From Azonexus sp. (GTDB taxonomy: Bacteria > Pseudomonadota > Gammaproteobacteria > Burkholderiales > Rhodocyclaceae), in contig JAISPT010000067.1 in NCBI GenBank assembly GCA_031274715.1, positions 50,289 through 114,288 on the forward strand: DNA of 64,000 nucleotides. The letters are read 5' to 3'. Under the pieces are notes generated by a model. The model made no database searches, had not been told where the DNA came from, and worked only from the letters and a program-made list of their open reading frames with translations. The translations under genes and the position numbers were made by a program. Shown here one piece after another: positions 54,464 through 62,694 of this stretch; within the stretch, counting starts at the first letter, position 1; every line of letters starts with the position of its first letter.

Positions 54464-55198
54464 TTACGGCAGGAACGGCACCGAAAGTAGCCGAAAGCCG
54501 ATGGAAAACCATCGCTCTCCACTTCCGCTGCCGTTGCGACTACCGTACGTCGCATCGATCTGGATGCGATTGGGTATCAGCCAATGACGCAGACCGAGTT
54601 GATGAAAAGGCTTGCCCTGGTTCTGACCAAAGGTTTCGGCAATCAGCCAGGTGTTTTCGGCAAGCTGGGTCTCGCTGCCCAGACCCCAGGTCAGACGGTC
54701 GCGCCGGGTTTCACCTTCGCGCTGCCAGCCTAGGTTGGTATGAACAACCACGGCATCGTCGTTGAATGAAACGCTGGTCGGTACATAAGCGTACCAGTCG
54801 CGGGCGTCAGCTTGAGGATGGCCTGCCGTGCCCGCGGTCAGGCCGATACCCCAGCCGTTTGGGTCCATCGTTTTGAACAGGGTCTTGCCCTGTACCACGA
54901 CATCGGTGGTCCGGGTACGACCCGCTTCACGGGTCATGGCGCCGCCCACGGTCAGTTCTAGATTGCCGGTGAAATTGCAGGCAGGGAGCGCCCAGGTTTC
55001 GGTTCTACTCGGGTAGCGCATGACCCAGGTTTCGAGCTGGCATGCCTTGGCATCGGTGATGCGGGCATCATCGGTCATCATCGGGCGTGCCGCGTAGGCC
55101 GCGTGGGTTGCCAGCAAGGCAGCACTGAGCAAGGCCAAGCGGAGCGGTGGCCAAGCCGCGCCAAAGCGGCCGGGGTGTTGAAAACAGGCAATGCGCAC
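54464..55198 (-). CDS. Predicted secreted/outer-membrane protein of unknown function
   Basis: 244 residues from the GTG at 55198, preceded by AGGAG at six bases; a longer frame to 55297 has no support. Signal peptide (LRLALLSAALLATHAAYAARP) and a C-terminal half rich in alternating hydrophobic/aromatic strands (WGIGLTAGTAG, TSVSFNDDAVVVHTNLGWQ, FHQLGLRHWLIPNRIQIDATYGS) ending in IGFRLLSVPFLP. A Cys pair (CQLE..CNF) is present. It looks like a small barrel or periplasmic protein co-transferred with mgtA. Function not recognised. Confidence 0.6.
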   Translation of the reverse strand: MRIACFQHPGRFGAAWPPLRLALLSAALLATHAAYAARPMMTDDARITDAKACQLETWVMRYPSRTETWALPACNFTGNLELTVGGAMTREAGRTRTTDVVVQGKTLFKTMDPNGWGIGLTAGTAGHPQADARDWYAYVPTSVSFNDDAVVVHTNLGWQREGETRRDRLTWGLGSETQLAENTWLIAETFGQNQGKPFHQLGLRHWLIPNRIQIDATYGSRNGSGSGERWFSIGFRLLSVPFLP

Positions 55199-55546
55199 AA
55201 CGTTCTCCTTTTGAATCGAGGCGGAGCCTTGACACGTATACGGCCTGCCACAGGGCATCATAGCCAATACACATGACAAGCCGATGACGGCAAGCAATAT
55301 TCGCAGCCGACCGCCGCAAGGCGGCCAGCCATTCAGTTGTCTTGGAGGGAAGATTGTGCGCAGCGTAATGCCACGACACTTTGCCGCCTCTCGTGTTCAG
55401 CGAGACAGCGGCAGGAAAACCTGCGCGTTATCTTGCCGAGGGGATGCCGGTCATTGGAACCGGCCGACTACTGTCACTCGAACAAGTGCCCACTTGGGAA
55501 CTCCGCAGTTAATGAAGCGCATGATTTTACTCTTCAGCAACGACCA

Positions 55547-55697
55547 GGGCAAGCGCATGAAGTTCAAGCCAAGCAATTGAGTACGGTAGGGATCGGGAGC
55601 AGCAGCGGATAAAGATGGCGGAGGCGTTGATACCTCCCTTGCGCGGAGTCGGGTCAAAGCGGATGAGATTCAAGGTGATGTGTTTGAGGCTAGTCGT
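55547..55697 (-). pseudogene. Transposase C-terminal remnant (ISAs1-like)
   Basis: Reading the minus strand gives TTSLKHITLNLIRFDPTPRK followed by GGIN, then after a frameshift SAAAPDPYRTQLLGLNFMRL. The pattern LxHIxLNLIRxDPxxRKGGIxxRRxxAAxSDxYRxQLLG is what the end of ISAs1-family transposases looks like. Upstream and downstream parts and any IS ends are gone. It marks past IS activity beside the ligase-decarboxylase split. Confidence 0.5.
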
Positions 55698-55727
55698 CTT
55701 TTGTTCATTGATCGTGCTCCCCTCTGA

Positions 55728-55912
55728 TCGGCCCCCAAGGCCACGCACTACGGGACAAGTCCTTGGGAAAGGCGATACACTGCCCGCCATCCATCATCGT
55801 GGAATGTTGATGGTCGGCCGTACGATTCATCCGTATTTTCGACAATTGTCAATCCACTGCCGCATGCCAAGTGGCACCATGACCGATACCTAGCCGTCAA
55901 CACTGGCTAATT
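55728..55912 (+). pseudogene. Decayed second copy of the ligase promoter and gene ends
   Basis: From about 55728 to 55890 the sequence aligns with 49612-49789 upstream of the ligase (shared blocks include ACGGGACAAG-like, GCGATACACTG, ATCATC and TGGAATGTTGA), with scattered substitutions and a deletion of about 20 bp. It continues into ATGACCGATACC, the first four ligase codons, then jumps to GCCGTCAACACTGGCTAA, which matches the ligase's last six codons (GCCATCAATGCCGGCTAA). All of the gene between is missing. Confidence 0.8.
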
Positions 55913-55937
55913 CCCTGCCCGTATAGAAAGTTCGACG

Positions 55938-57185
55938 ATGTCCGCCCCTCCCGCACGCCCCTTGCCCACACATGCCCCGATGATGCAATTCGCCGTTGAC
56001 GACGGGCAACTGCTGATCGGCGGCCTGCCGCTCGAACGCTTGGCCGCGCGCGTCGGGCAAACTCCGTTCTACGCCTATGACCGCGCCCTGCTGGCCGGTC
56101 GCGTTGCTGAATTGCGGGCGGCCTTGCCGGCAGCGGTCAAGCTGCACTACGCCATGAAGGCCAACCCGATGCCGGCTGTGGTCGGCCTGATGGCCAGTCT
56201 GGTGGACGGCATCGATGTGGCCTCGGCCGGTGAATTGAAGATTGCCCTCGATGCCGGTGCCGATCCACACGAAATCAGCTTTGCCGGCCCCGGCAAGCGT
56301 GATGGCGAATTGCGCCAGGCCGTGGCAGCCGGCGTCCTGGTCAATCTCGAATCCTTCCGGGAAATTGGCGTGCTAGCTGCTATCTCAGCCGAACTCGGTA
56401 CGCCAGCACGGGTCGCCGTGCGGGTCAATCCGGATTTCGAGCTGAAAGGCTCGGGCATGAAGATGGGCGGCGGCGCCAAGCAATTCGGCGTCGATGCCGA
56501 ACTGGTGCCGCAACTGTTGGCCGAAATCGGCGCCGCCGGCCTGCAATTCGAAGGTTTCCATCTGTTTGCCGGCTCGCAGAATCTGCAAGCCGAAGCCATC
56601 TGCGAAGCGCAGCAAAAATCCTGGGCATTGGCCCGACGCTTGGCTGAGCACGCACCGGCGCCGGTCCGTTTTCTCAATCTCGGCGGCGGCTTCGGCATTC
56701 CTTACTTCCCTGGCGAGCAGCGCCTGGACCTAGCGCCGATCGGCGCCAACTTGGCCGAACTGGCGGTCCGCACCGCCGCCGAGATGCCGGCCGCCGAACT
56801 GGTCATCGAGCTCGGCCGCTACTTCGTCGGTGAAGCCGGGGTTTACGTGACGCGGGTCATCGACCGCAAGTTGTCCCGCGGTCAGGTATTTCTCGTCGTC
56901 GACGGCGGGCTGAACCATCACCTGTCGGCCTCCGGCAATTTCGGCCAGGTAATCCGTAAGAACTACCCGGTCGCCATCGGCAACCGGATGGATGCGACAG
57001 AACGGGAAACAACCTCGGTCGTCGGCCCGCTGTGCACCCCACTCGATTTGCTGGCCGAACGCATGGACCTGCCGGCAGCGCAACCCGGCGACCTGGTGGT
57101 CATTTTCCAGAGCGGCGCCTACGGCGCCAGCGCCAGCCCACAAACCTTTCTTGGGCACCCTGCGGTAGTCGAGGTGTTGGTGTAA
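55938..57185 (+). CDS. Pyridoxal-dependent decarboxylase, exosortase A system-associated
   Basis: 415-residue fold-type III decarboxylase (ornithine/diaminopimelate group). PLP lysine Lys74 in LHYAMKANPMP, HLFAGSQNL (about 212), the phosphate-binding GGGFGIPYF (about 250), and VVGPLCTPLDLL (about 357) with the conserved Cys, then GAYGASASPQTF. The substrate amino acid is unknown. Its natural partner is the ligase at 49778; immediately upstream is only the decayed ligase copy. Its own promoter may be the hexamer pair kept in that copy. Confidence 0.92.
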   Translation: MSAPPARPLPTHAPMMQFAVDDGQLLIGGLPLERLAARVGQTPFYAYDRALLAGRVAELRAALPAAVKLHYAMKANPMPAVVGLMASLVDGIDVASAGELKIALDAGADPHEISFAGPGKRDGELRQAVAAGVLVNLESFREIGVLAAISAELGTPARVAVRVNPDFELKGSGMKMGGGAKQFGVDAELVPQLLAEIGAAGLQFEGFHLFAGSQNLQAEAICEAQQKSWALARRLAEHAPAPVRFLNLGGGFGIPYFPGEQRLDLAPIGANLAELAVRTAAEMPAAELVIELGRYFVGEAGVYVTRVIDRKLSRGQVFLVVDGGLNHHLSASGNFGQVIRKNYPVAIGNRMDATERETTSVVGPLCTPLDLLAERMDLPAAQPGDLVVIFQSGAYGASASPQTFLGHPAVVEVLV

Positions 57186-57186
57186 G

Positions 57187-57305
57187 CGCCTGCCTCATTC
57201 CATTTTTAAATCAATCGAGTACGCGAAGGCGAAGCGCAGACAGTGCTGTTGCACGGCAAGCGAAGCCGACAAAGTAATCGGTTGATTTAGAAGTGGAATC
57301 AGGCG
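57187..57305. repeat. Imperfect palindrome between convergent genes
   Basis: The outer arms CGCCTG..ATTCCA and TGGAATCAGGCG pair. TAAATCAATCGA pairs with a block reading CGGTTGATTTA, and GAAGGCGAAGCGCA faces CGGCAAGCGAAGCC. It fills the whole gap between the stop codons of the decarboxylase and the convergent acyltransferase and includes the last codons of the latter. It could act as a two-way terminator. Its layout is similar to the palindrome at 26214-26391. Confidence 0.55.
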
Positions 57306-58609
57306 AGGAACAGGGTCGCGTGTTCCAGATCCTCGTGGGTCAGGCCGTGGTCGATGGCGCTGACGAACTTGCGCCAGACCAGATCGGGCTCACCAACCTT
57401 GAAGCCGTAAAAGCCGTTGAAACCATTGGCATGGTCGCGCACCGCCAGCGCCTTGACCACCGAGATTTCGCTACGGCCCAGTTGCACCGTGGCCAAACTC
57501 CAGATATTGAGCGGCAACCCTTCCCGGGCATAGGCTTGGAAACCGTACTCCGACACCTCGATGACCTGCACTGGAAATTCGCCGACGGTCCCATACGGTG
57601 CATCGGGACGGATCCGCCCCGGGCACTTGACCGAGAAACGCCGGTACTGGCGTAGCGGCATATCATCGCCGAGCATCGGCAGTTCCGGCAGGATGTCGCG
57701 ATAGGCCGGCAGATCGTAGATGGAATGCAGCAAGGCCCGCTTGCGCGTATCGAGATCGGCGAAGCCCTGCGTGCGCCGATTGAAGAAATGGTCGAGCAAT
57801 TCCGGCGTCAGCACCGGGTCATTGGTGGTGAAGTAGCGGCGGTTGGGTAACTGTAGATTAGGCAGCTTGATCCCGGTGAAATAGGACAGTAAATCCTTGC
57901 GCGGTGGCTTGCCGGCATAAGCTGGCGCCATGATGGCGGGCGCCTGGTACAGGTCGAGCGCAGCACCGACCGCCGGTGCGCCGTTAGCGAAATCGTACTT
58001 GTCGACCGCGTTCGCGGTCAGCCGCTGGAAGAACAGCAGCGACTCGTACATCTCGATGCGATTGGGATTGACGGCAATCAGCAGATGACGGGTATCAAAG
58101 TACTCGGTCGCATATTCGTACATGAACTTCATCAGCGGAAACAGGATGGCGCCACCGGTCTTGCGAAAATGCGGATGCACGGCCAACGCCGAGACTTCCG
58201 CTAGGTTGCCCCCCTTCACCCGGACCCCGCTGAGATCGAAGATTTTCTGCAGCGGAAAGCCGAAGGCGCTTTCGCGGATCAACGACATGGTACCGACCAC
58301 TTCGCCATCCCATTTGGCGCACAGGGTCGTCGTCGTCGGCAACGCGTGGTAGAGGGTGACCCGCATCCCCGACGGATCGGGCTTCATGAATCCGGCATCG
58401 ACGTAGGCATCATGCAGCAGCGAGAAACTGGCCTCCAGTTCCTCCTGCGTATCGGCGATCTTCAGTTGCAGGCGGTCGCTCGGTTCCGGATCACAATCGA
58501 CGAAAGAACGATAAACGGCAAAACGGGTTTCGCGCGGCAAGGCAGCCAGCATCCGGCGCAAACCCTGGTGCATGCATTTTCTTATTGCTTTGATCGTCAC
58601 GGTCGCCAT
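57299..58609 (-). CDS. GNAT (FeeM-type) acyltransferase fused to a PilZ domain
   Basis: 436 residues from the ATG at 58609 (AGGA seven bases upstream; an ATG at 58639 lacks one). The N-terminal half (about 30-220) looks like N-acyl amino acid synthase/autoinducer-synthase-like GNATs: ELEASFSLLHDAYVDAGFM, TLCAKWDGEVVGTMSLI, EVSALAVHPHFRKTGGAILF. The C-terminal part (about 325-420) looks like PilZ, with RQYRR (RxxxR) and VIEVSEYGF (near [D/N]xSxxG). PilZ domains bind cyclic di-GMP, so acylation may respond to that second messenger. The acceptor may be the amine made by the decarboxylase. Confidence 0.75.
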   Translation of the reverse strand: MATVTIKAIRKCMHQGLRRMLAALPRETRFAVYRSFVDCDPEPSDRLQLKIADTQEELEASFSLLHDAYVDAGFMKPDPSGMRVTLYHALPTTTTLCAKWDGEVVGTMSLIRESAFGFPLQKIFDLSGVRVKGGNLAEVSALAVHPHFRKTGGAILFPLMKFMYEYATEYFDTRHLLIAVNPNRIEMYESLLFFQRLTANAVDKYDFANGAPAVGAALDLYQAPAIMAPAYAGKPPRKDLLSYFTGIKLPNLQLPNRRYFTTNDPVLTPELLDHFFNRRTQGFADLDTRKRALLHSIYDLPAYRDILPELPMLGDDMPLRQYRRFSVKCPGRIRPDAPYGTVGEFPVQVIEVSEYGFQAYAREGLPLNIWSLATVQLGRSEISVVKALAVRDHANGFNGFYGFKVGEPDLVWRKFVSAIDHGLTHEDLEHATLFLA

Positions 58610-59154
58610 GGTGGAATCCTCGTAGCGAATCTTCTGCATGCTGAATGTATAGAAGACTTATACACCAAACGGGAAACAAACCGAAGCTAGAACATTACCG
58701 CCAAGCTGACTCAAAAACTCCGGTCACTTTGGCGCTAAAGCTTTTTTCCTACGCAAGGTATACTTGGTATCCTGCCGGTCCCCATTTCAATCACTTTAGT
58801 TGAAAATCCCCAGCCCCACCAATATCAAACAACAAATTCAATAAAAATGAGTTTTTTACCTCGCGCGGCGGACACCCATTTTTCTCCACCGATTTCGGCC
58901 CCGGCATGCCGCGCTCGACCCATCGGCATTCTCCGCGTGGCTCTCGAGAAACCCCCGTCACAACATGGCAACCTTCGTGAAATACTGCACAGGCATGATT
59001 CGCAGCGCTTTCTAGAATATGTCCGACACGCAGGCATACTGGATGCGACAGCAGCCTGTCCGGCGATACCGCTCCGAAACTCCCTGTCAACAATTCGTCC
59101 CAGGACAGAATTTTCGGAGCTTGACCCCAGGTTGCTAAGGAACGAGGGCTGATC
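58610..59154. other. Intergenic region upstream of the sugar transferase and acyltransferase
   Basis: 545 bp between divergent genes. A TATACT-like -10 occurs at 58759-58764 (plus) and TATACA/TATAAG boxes on the minus strand near 58645-58665. A 101-codon plus-strand frame at 58847-59152 ends 2 bp before the sugar transferase start but has no recognisable domain or ribosome binding site; I do not call it. No sigma-54 site was found. Confidence 0.4.
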
Positions 59155-60537
59155 ATGTTCAAGGTATTCAATCACTGGATACGCTGGCGACCGCTGGTGC
59201 AGATGTTGTTCGATTTCTCTTTCGTGATCGTCGGCATCGTAATCGCCATGATGTGGGTACACAACGGGCTACCGGTCAATCACAAGCAGGTTTTGCTGTT
59301 CGCCGCGTTGCTGGCTGCCTCCATGCTGCTGATCAACGCTTGGCTCGGCTTCTACCAGCGCTTGAGTAACCGCACGCCGATGGAAACGCGGGCTCGGGCG
59401 GTACTTTCGCTCTACGTCGCCGTTCCGGTTGCCTACGGTATCTACGCCCTGTTGCCGCTGACTGGTGTCAGCCGCGAATTCGTGCAGTTGTCCGCCATGT
59501 CGGCGGTGTTCGGCATGCTGATCACCCGCGTCACCGCCACCCAAGCATCGGCCGCCGGCATCCTCACCCGCCGCATCATGGTCTTCGGCATCGGCGATCG
59601 GGCACTGGCCGTCAAGCAGGCGCTGAACAAATCCGATCAATCGGCGGAAATCATCGGCTTTTTCCCCGCCCCCAACGAAGAGCATCCGGCGGTCCCGAGC
59701 GATGCGGTGATCACCGCCAGCCGCTCGCTGACCCAAACTGCGCTAGCCCTGAAGACTGATGAAATCGTCGTGGCCCTGACCGAGCGCCGCGGTGGTGCCA
59801 TGCCGTTGCACGAATTGCTCGACTGCAAGTTGCAGGGCATCCGCGTCCTCGATCTGGCCAGCCATTTCGAACAGACGCTCGGCCAGATCCGCCTCGAATC
59901 GCTATACGCCGGTTGGCTGGTCTTCGGCGATGGCTTCGGCCAAGGCACGCTACGCACCGTCGTCAAGCGAGTATTCGATATCGCCTGCGCGATCATTCTG
60001 ATTCTCCTGACGTTGCCGATCATGCTGATTGCCGCCGTGGCCATCGTCGTCGAAAACGGTTTTCCGGTGTTCTATTCTCAGGAGCGCGTCGGTCTCAATG
60101 GCCGCTTGTTCAAGGTCATCAAATTCCGCAGCATGCGCCGCGATGCCGAGAAGGACGGCAAGCCGGTCTGGGCCAGCAAGCACGACGATCGGGTAACGCG
60201 CGTCGGCAAGATCATCCGCAAGCTGCGCATCGACGAATTGCCGCAGTTGTTCAGCGTCCTCAAGGGCGACATGAGCCTGGTCGGCCCGCGTCCCGAACGC
60301 CCTTTCTTCGTCGATCAGTTGACCCGGGAAATTCCCTTCTACGCCGTACGCCACAGCGTCAAGCCGGGCGTTACCGGCTGGGCGCAGGTGCGCTACCACT
60401 ATGGCGCGACGGTCGAAGATTCGGCTGAAAAACTCCAGTACGATCTCTATTATGTGAAGAACCATTCGTTGTTCCTGGACATCCTGGTTCTGTTCGAGAC
60501 TATCGGCGTCGTGCTGACCGGCAAGGGTGCCCAATAA
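59155..60537 (+). CDS. XrtA-associated sugar transferase (EpsB/WcaJ-type initiating enzyme)
   Basis: 460-residue polyprenyl-phosphate sugar-1-phosphate transferase that starts repeat-unit assembly on the lipid carrier. Four N-terminal membrane segments (about 18-130), a CoA-binding-like domain (IMVFGIGDRALAVKQ, about 141), a fifth membrane helix (about 272-295) and the catalytic domain: VFYSQERVGLNGRLFKVIKFRSM, LRIDELPQL, DMSLVGPRPERPFF and KPGVTGWAQV. This matches the exosortase-linked group. It is followed by prsK after 42 bp. Confidence 0.94.
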   Translation: MFKVFNHWIRWRPLVQMLFDFSFVIVGIVIAMMWVHNGLPVNHKQVLLFAALLAASMLLINAWLGFYQRLSNRTPMETRARAVLSLYVAVPVAYGIYALLPLTGVSREFVQLSAMSAVFGMLITRVTATQASAAGILTRRIMVFGIGDRALAVKQALNKSDQSAEIIGFFPAPNEEHPAVPSDAVITASRSLTQTALALKTDEIVVALTERRGGAMPLHELLDCKLQGIRVLDLASHFEQTLGQIRLESLYAGWLVFGDGFGQGTLRTVVKRVFDIACAIILILLTLPIMLIAAVAIVVENGFPVFYSQERVGLNGRLFKVIKFRSMRRDAEKDGKPVWASKHDDRVTRVGKIIRKLRIDELPQLFSVLKGDMSLVGPRPERPFFVDQLTREIPFYAVRHSVKPGVTGWAQVRYHYGATVEDSAEKLQYDLYYVKNHSLFLDILVLFETIGVVLTGKGAQ

Positions 60538-60579
60538 TTCACCCGCCGCCTCTCCCGAGCGGCGCCTTTCTCGTCCCGC

Positions 60580-62694
60580 ATGAATATCGACTCGGCACCG
60601 CTGATTGTCTGGAGCTTCGGTCTCGCCGCCGGAGCGTACACACTCTTTGCGGCTTATCTCCTGATTTTTGGACCATCCTGGCAATCGGGGCGACGGGCCC
60701 GGGCGCTTGGCCTAGCCATTGCCTGTTCGCTGCTCTGGGCTTGGCTATCGTGGGCGATGTTCGCCACCGGCCAGCCGCCGATCCTCTTTGCCTTGTCGCT
60801 CGGCGACGTTCTGCGCCACGGCGCTTGGTTCGCCTTCCTGGTCCTGTTGCTGACGCCCGAGGCTTCAAAGAACGGCAAGGGCACGATACTCCCCGGCTGG
60901 TTGGTTCCGGCCTGCTGGCTGAGCGTCATCGGCGGACTGGTCTGGCAGCTATCGCTATTCTTCGGGCTGCTGGCCGACGAAGACTGGCAACGCACCGCCC
61001 TGTTCCTCGCCTTGGCCATGCCAGTTCTCGGCCTGATTTTGGTCGAACAGTTGTTTCGCGGCATCGCTGACGATGCCGTATGGAACATCAAACCGCTCTG
61101 CCTCGCACTCGGCGGACAGTTTGTGTATGACATCTATCTGTTCTCCGAAGCCCTGATGTTCAACCGGCTCGACCCGGACGCCTTCGCCGTGCGTGGTATC
61201 GTCCATGCGACCACGGTGCCGCTGTTGCTATTGGCGACACTGCGCAACCGGAACTGGACAGCAAAAATCCGCCTCTCGCAGCGGGCGGCCTTTCATTCCG
61301 CCAGCCTGCTGATGGCCGGTCTGTATCTGATGTTCATGGCCGGCGTTGGCTACTACGTCCGCTATTTCGGCGGCGACTGGGGCCGGGCGCTACAACTGGC
61401 CCTGGTCTTCGCCGCCATCCTCGGCCTCGGCATGCTGGCGGTTTCCGGCTCGATGCGGGCGAAGATGCGGGTACTGGTGGGCAAGCATTTCTTCCGTTAC
61501 CGCTACGATTACCGCGAGGAATGGCTGCGCTTCACGCGCACCCTGTCCGCCCAGGAATCGCCGCAGGCCTTGGGGCAACAAGTGATCCGCGGTCTGGCGG
61601 CGATGGTCGAGAGTCCAGCCGGCGGCCTGTGGCTGTGCGAAGCGGGTCAAGGCAATTACCGCCAGGCCGCGCGTTGGAATGCTCCGGCCTGCGAGGAGCC
61701 GGAACCCCCGGAGTCGTCGCTGGTGCAATTCCTGATCGCCGGCGGCTGGGTCATCAATCTTGCAGAGTACCGTAGCCACCCGGGCCGCTACGGCAAACTG
61801 GAAATTCCGGTCTGGTTATCGGGGCTGCCCAATGCTTGGCTGCTCGTCCCACTGATGGTCGGCAGCCAGATGACCGGTTTCGTCATCCTGGCCAGTTCCC
61901 GCACACCGATCGACGTCAACTGGGAGGTCAACGACCTGCTGCGCACCGCCGGCTGCCAGGCCGCCGGCTTCCTGGCCAACATGCAAGCTACCGAAGCCTT
62001 GCTCGAAGCGCGCAAGTTCGACGCCTTCAACCGGATGTCGGCATTCGTCGTGCATGACCTGAAGAATATCGTCACTCAGTTGTCGCTGATGCTGAAGAAT
62101 GCCGAACGCCACCGTGCTAATCCGGAATTCCAGCAGGACATGCTGATGACCGTCGAGCATTCGGTCGAACGCATGCGGCAATTGATGATGCAGTTGCGCG
62201 AAGGCGCCACGCCCCCAGGAACCACCTGTGGTGTTAATCTTTCTGATGTCATTGAACGCATCCGCGGGGAAAAGGCAAGCCAGGGGAGGAGTGTCGAAGT
62301 GCAATTGCAACAAAAGCTGGCGGCACGCGGCCACGAAGATCGCCTGGAAAGGGTCATCGGCCATCTGGTGCAGAACGCACTGGATGCCACCGATCCATCC
62401 GGCCGCGTGACGGTCAGCCTGGAGCGCCGAGGCGACCGGGCCGCCTTGGAAGTCGGCGACACCGGCCACGGCATGACTACGGAATTTATCCGCGAGCGTC
62501 TGTTCAAGCCATTCCAGAGTACCAAGCGGGCCGGCATGGGCATCGGCGCCTACGAAAGCTCGCAGTACATCCGCGAGCTGGGCGGCGAGATGCTGGTGGA
62601 TAGCGAACCCGGACAGGGAACACGGATCACCGTCCTGCTGCCGCTGTTCGAGGTAAGCAGCGAATCCGATTTGCGTGAAAAGGAGCCCGCTTGA
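60580..62694 (+). CDS. prsK: PEP-CTERM system histidine kinase PrsK
   Basis: 704-residue membrane sensor kinase. Seven to eight N-terminal membrane segments (about 8-300) form the putative sensor; a GAF-like domain (about 330-460) follows, then the phosphoacceptor region FVVHDLKNIVTQLSLMLKN (His about 490) and an HATPase domain (LVQNALDATDPSG, GDTGHGMTTEFIRERLFKPFQSTKRAGMGIG). In Zoogloea PrsK/PrsR with RpoN controls PEP-CTERM genes (established knowledge). The stop overlaps the prsR TTG start. Confidence 0.94.
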   Translation: MNIDSAPLIVWSFGLAAGAYTLFAAYLLIFGPSWQSGRRARALGLAIACSLLWAWLSWAMFATGQPPILFALSLGDVLRHGAWFAFLVLLLTPEASKNGKGTILPGWLVPACWLSVIGGLVWQLSLFFGLLADEDWQRTALFLALAMPVLGLILVEQLFRGIADDAVWNIKPLCLALGGQFVYDIYLFSEALMFNRLDPDAFAVRGIVHATTVPLLLLATLRNRNWTAKIRLSQRAAFHSASLLMAGLYLMFMAGVGYYVRYFGGDWGRALQLALVFAAILGLGMLAVSGSMRAKMRVLVGKHFFRYRYDYREEWLRFTRTLSAQESPQALGQQVIRGLAAMVESPAGGLWLCEAGQGNYRQAARWNAPACEEPEPPESSLVQFLIAGGWVINLAEYRSHPGRYGKLEIPVWLSGLPNAWLLVPLMVGSQMTGFVILASSRTPIDVNWEVNDLLRTAGCQAAGFLANMQATEALLEARKFDAFNRMSAFVVHDLKNIVTQLSLMLKNAERHRANPEFQQDMLMTVEHSVERMRQLMMQLREGATPPGTTCGVNLSDVIERIRGEKASQGRSVEVQLQQKLAARGHEDRLERVIGHLVQNALDATDPSGRVTVSLERRGDRAALEVGDTGHGMTTEFIRERLFKPFQSTKRAGMGIGAYESSQYIRELGGEMLVDSEPGQGTRITVLLPLFEVSSESDLREKEPA

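Larger units (their letters stand above)
55199..55937. other. Gene-free, rearranged region before the decarboxylase
   Basis: About 740 bp with no intact gene. It contains the promoter side of the secreted protein gene, a decayed transposase end (55547-55697, minus) and a decayed copy of the ligase promoter and gene ends (55728-55912). No other coding signal is seen. Confidence 0.6.

Noticed and set aside
58847..59152. 101-codon plus-strand frame just before the initiating sugar transferase
   Set aside because: No domain, poor start context, Pro/Arg-rich random-looking composition; probably chance in GC-rich DNA.
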